Assembly (NCBI GenBank): GCA_905193765.1
Contig: CAJJPZ010000009.1
Location: 1 to 31,717, forward strand
DNA: 31,717 bases
Direction: 5' to 3'
From: an uncultured Eubacterium sp.
Lineage (GTDB): Bacteria; Bacillota; Clostridia; Peptostreptococcales; Anaerovoracaceae
Under the pieces are notes generated by a model, which made no database searches, had not been told where the DNA came from, and worked only from the letters and a program-made list of their open reading frames with translations. Shown piece after piece: positions 29,816 to 31,717 of the stretch (position 1 is the first letter of the stretch; every line of letters starts with the position of its first letter). The position numbers and the translations under genes are program-made.

Positions 29816-31051
29816 TCAGTCTTCCCACTGGTTTATCTTTTTCTTTCTTTCGACTGCATCCCAGTCACTGCTTCCTACCAGGAACTTTTTGTTTACAGTC
29901 ACATATATCTCGCGTTTTGCTGCTTCCTTGAAGAACTCCTCTGCCGGTACTGCCAGTTCAGGTCCATGGACGCCGGTAAGTGTTACGAGTCCGCGTCTCA
30001 GCAGTTCTGCAGTCCATGCGGATGCTCCGCCGATGTATACCTGTGCACCCATGAGTTCCGGCCACCATTTTACAGGTCTGCATACAGACTCCAGAGTGTA
30101 TTCTATTTTCTGACCGTCCTTTGTTCCTGTAACGACAGTCTTGATTATATCGCAATCGTTTATTACTGCATCCGGATCATCAGGCATTATATCCATGAGC
30201 TTTTTAAGCACTCTTACCGGTTTCACTTCAACGCCGTCCACTTCAAGCGGTTCTCTGCTGCTGAACCCCAGCTGATGCAGGAATTCCAGTCTTTCCGCCA
30301 TTTCGTCCGGAAAGCCTATGCTGTATGTACACTGTTTGAGCCCCTTGTCCCTGAAGCTCACCGGCACGGTCCCCAGTTCTGAATGTGTGATGTTCCACGA
30401 AACCTGCGGTCCCACAGGCTCTGAATACTGTACGACTTTCTGGTTTGCATGCGGTTCCAGTTCCTTGAATTCTCCGTCTACGAACTGGATAGGATTCATC
30501 CTGCATTCGTCCATGATCGTTTCTATGGCATAGCTGACTTCGAAGGCTTTTGTACTTGTAGACCAGTCATTACATCCGCAGTAAAAATGTATCTCCTCAA
30601 CATCGTCCAGCTTGTCAACTGCCCATGCTGATGAAATGTTTGTGACACCGGCACATCCGCCTATACCTGTGATAGCAATGAGTCCTGCGTCTTTGAAATC
30701 CTGATCCAGCTTCAGCTGTTTCACTGACTCCACATAGAGGCCTCCGAGATCCATGTAATGTATATGCGCTTTCAGGCATGCCTTCATCACGTGTACGTTC
30801 CAGTAATAGTTTACAACGTTTATGCACACATCATATCCTTTTATCATCTCTACGAGTCCGTCGAAGTCTGAAACATCGAACTGTACCGGTGTGACCTTAT
30901 TGCCGTATTTATCGTTGCAGAGCTTTGCAACATGTTCGGCTCTTTCCTTTTCATAATCTGCTATGAGGATCTCCTTCATGTTCTCGTTCCACGCCAGATC
31001 CATCGCTGTTGCTATACCCTGCAATCCTGCTCCTAATACTACGACTCTCAT
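29816..31051 (-). CDS. saccharopine dehydrogenase-family NAD(P)-dependent oxidoreductase
   Basis: 411 residues. The N-terminal Rossmann motif is VVVLGAGLQGIATAMDLA, with the acidic LIADYEKERAE that may select NAD. Sacchrp_dh_NADP features: YDVCINVVNYYWNVHVMKACLKAHIHYMDLGG and GLIAITGIGGCAGVTNISSAWAV. The C-terminal catalytic-like domain has SFRDKGLKQCTYSIGFP. Members include lysine-pathway and carboxynorspermidine-type enzymes; the substrate is not fixed by sequence or neighbours. AGGAGG is seven bases before the ATG. The roughly 350-base leader upstream shows strong palindromes and a long hairpin. Confidence 0.88.
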   Translation of the reverse strand: MRVVVLGAGLQGIATAMDLAWNENMKEILIADYEKERAEHVAKLCNDKYGNKVTPVQFDVSDFDGLVEMIKGYDVCINVVNYYWNVHVMKACLKAHIHYMDLGGLYVESVKQLKLDQDFKDAGLIAITGIGGCAGVTNISSAWAVDKLDDVEEIHFYCGCNDWSTSTKAFEVSYAIETIMDECRMNPIQFVDGEFKELEPHANQKVVQYSEPVGPQVSWNITHSELGTVPVSFRDKGLKQCTYSIGFPDEMAERLEFLHQLGFSSREPLEVDGVEVKPVRVLKKLMDIMPDDPDAVINDCDIIKTVVTGTKDGQKIEYTLESVCRPVKWWPELMGAQVYIGGASAWTAELLRRGLVTLTGVHGPELAVPAEEFFKEAAKREIYVTVNKKFLVGSSDWDAVERKKKINQWED

Positions 31052-31224
31052 GATTTACCTCCTTGAATTCACTTTTCTTTGTTGTCAATCGATTTTTCTG
31101 AATAATATCGCAATTCTTGTGCCAACTGCGATCTCTGATTTTAAAACAGCTCTGTCCCTTATATTCCAACGGTTACAGCCGGTACGCTGATAGACTGCGC
31201 TCCGCCTTGCCCCCGTCAGGATCA

Positions 31225-31375
31225 TTGCGATATCGCAACGATTGCAAAACTGCAACGGCATACAGCGCCTGCAAAACCACTACATCAGTTCACGTGTATT
31301 CACTGTAAAAACAGACCTTCCGGTATCCACACAGCTACGCTAAGCCGATGCGGTCCCGGAAGGTTGATTTACAGT
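31225..31375. promoter_or_regulatory. palindrome and long hairpin in the leader region
   Basis: TTGCGATATCGCAA (31225-31238) is a perfect 14-bp palindrome, with similar half-sites (ATATCGCAA near 31105, TGCGAT near 31126) closer to the saccharopine-dehydrogenase-family gene: operator candidates. From 31302 to 31375 an outer stem ACTGTAAA/TTTACAGT encloses ACCTTCCGG (31315-31323)/CCGGAAGGT (31356-31364). On the minus strand the inner stem is followed by TTTTT, so it probably terminates the membrane-protein gene to its right. Confidence 0.55.
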
Positions 31376-31398
31376 TATATATTTTTATCAGTTTTCAT

Positions 31399-31629
31399 TC
31401 ATTCTTTCGGAAGTTCAAGCCGTTTGCCGTCTCTCCATGCTTTTATCAGCTTGATATCACGCCATATTATGAAAAGCCACCCCAGCAGCCCGACATAGCC
31501 AACAGCCGGAGTCACGATATTAACCAGAAGTTCGAAAGGCAGATATGATCCGAAGAATCCCAATACCGCGATAATTATGCATACCACAGCAAATTTCACA
31601 GTCTTTTCTTTCGTTATCCTGGCAGCCAC
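31399..31629 (-). CDS. membrane protein fragment, probably the C-terminal part of a frameshifted gene
   Basis: 76 residues from a GTG at 31629, which has no ribosome binding site. Two hydrophobic helices (KFAVVCIIIAVLGFFG and VGYVGLLGWLFIIW) and a basic tail. It resembles the last helices of a multi-pass transporter such as the YkvI type, though this is a loose impression. The same frame stays open to the window edge without giving a sensible protein, while the membrane-like sequence upstream lies in another frame (31638-31717). Most likely one gene split by a frameshift near 31635. Confidence 0.5.
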   Translation of the reverse strand: MAARITKEKTVKFAVVCIIIAVLGFFGSYLPFELLVNIVTPAVGYVGLLGWLFIIWRDIKLIKAWRDGKRLELPKE

Positions 31630-31637
31630 CGGTACAG

Positions 31638-31717
31638 CTATTTTGATATATCTTTTCTGACATGCCTTGTTATCACTTTTATCACAACGAGTATTATAAA
31701 GATTATACCGACATAGC
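31638..31717 (-). CDS. membrane protein end, cut by the window edge
   Basis: 25 codons ending in TAG at 31640-31638, reading YVGIIFIILVVIKVITRHVRKDISK: a membrane helix with a basic cytoplasmic end. The gene starts outside the window. It stops eight bases before the 31629 start and may belong to the same protein, broken by a frameshift, or be a separate upstream gene. Confidence 0.45.
   Translation of the reverse strand, partial: YVGIIFIILVVIKVITRHVRKDISK

Noticed and set aside
29665..30382. Plus-strand frames of 88 and 191 residues
   Set aside because: They overlap the well-supported saccharopine-dehydrogenase-family gene on the other strand and show no family features.

Overview
The window looks like the chromosome of an anaerobic, Gram-positive member of the Bacillota, most likely class Clostridia. 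The evidence is a rubrerythrin tail, AGGAGG-type ribosome binding sites, sigma-A-type promoters, U-tract terminators, and a gene set (BirA/BioY, lower-ligand cobalamin assembly, LarE, a BTAD regulator, SPFH/NfeD) typical of gut or oral Clostridia. The genus cannot be named from sequence alone. No rRNA, tRNA, transposase, prophage or CRISPR array was recognised.

Left part (1-9200). A reverse-type rubrerythrin tail is followed by an AT-rich patch: a small ribbon-helix-helix protein, then an Abi_2/AbiF-type abortive-infection protein with a HEPN-like R-x4-H motif. Directly behind it lies a short promoter-hairpin-terminator cassette that looks like a cognate small RNA. Next come a TetR regulator with a TTG start, a small unknown protein, an AlbA_2/ATPase-like protein, the biotin pair birA-bioY, a decayed stretch holding the C-terminal piece of an aspartate/glutamate racemase-like gene, a GH3 glycosidase and a small zinc-ribbon protein.

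Region 9240-9990 holds no protein gene. It carries two near-identical 269-bp units, each with a promoter, a strongly structured RNA of about 220 nt and a terminator. The transcribed parts are identical up to the terminator arm. The RNAs carry C-rich segments complementary to Shine-Dalgarno sequences. This is one of the two strongest candidates here for an undescribed system; the other is the Abi/RNA pair. An ArsR regulator follows.

Middle (10457-16539, minus strand). One tight gene series, read in the order TIM-barrel protein, cobT, cobU, cobS, a shortened CobU-like protein, cobC, cysK, rnhA. It performs nucleotide-loop assembly and salvage of cobalamin; no corrin-ring genes and no cobalamin riboswitch are visible. 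Divergent from it run a DMT exporter, larE and mazG. Opposite to these lie a phosphohexomutase gene and nnrE.

Right part (21685-31717, mostly minus strand). It holds a CmpB-like membrane protein, a BTAD (SARP-like) regulator with a degenerate GGDEF-like end, and a secreted transglutaminase-like protein. The promoters of the last two genes both carry GGTTA direct repeats with an exact 11-bp period, the layout of SARP operators. An envelope operon follows (unknown secreted protein with SHOCT-like tail, NfeD, SPFH protein, small membrane protein). Then come an OmpR-type response regulator whose receiver has lost its phosphorylation aspartate, a noncoding stretch with four imperfect palindromes, a saccharopine-dehydrogenase-family gene, and a probably frameshifted membrane protein at the edge.
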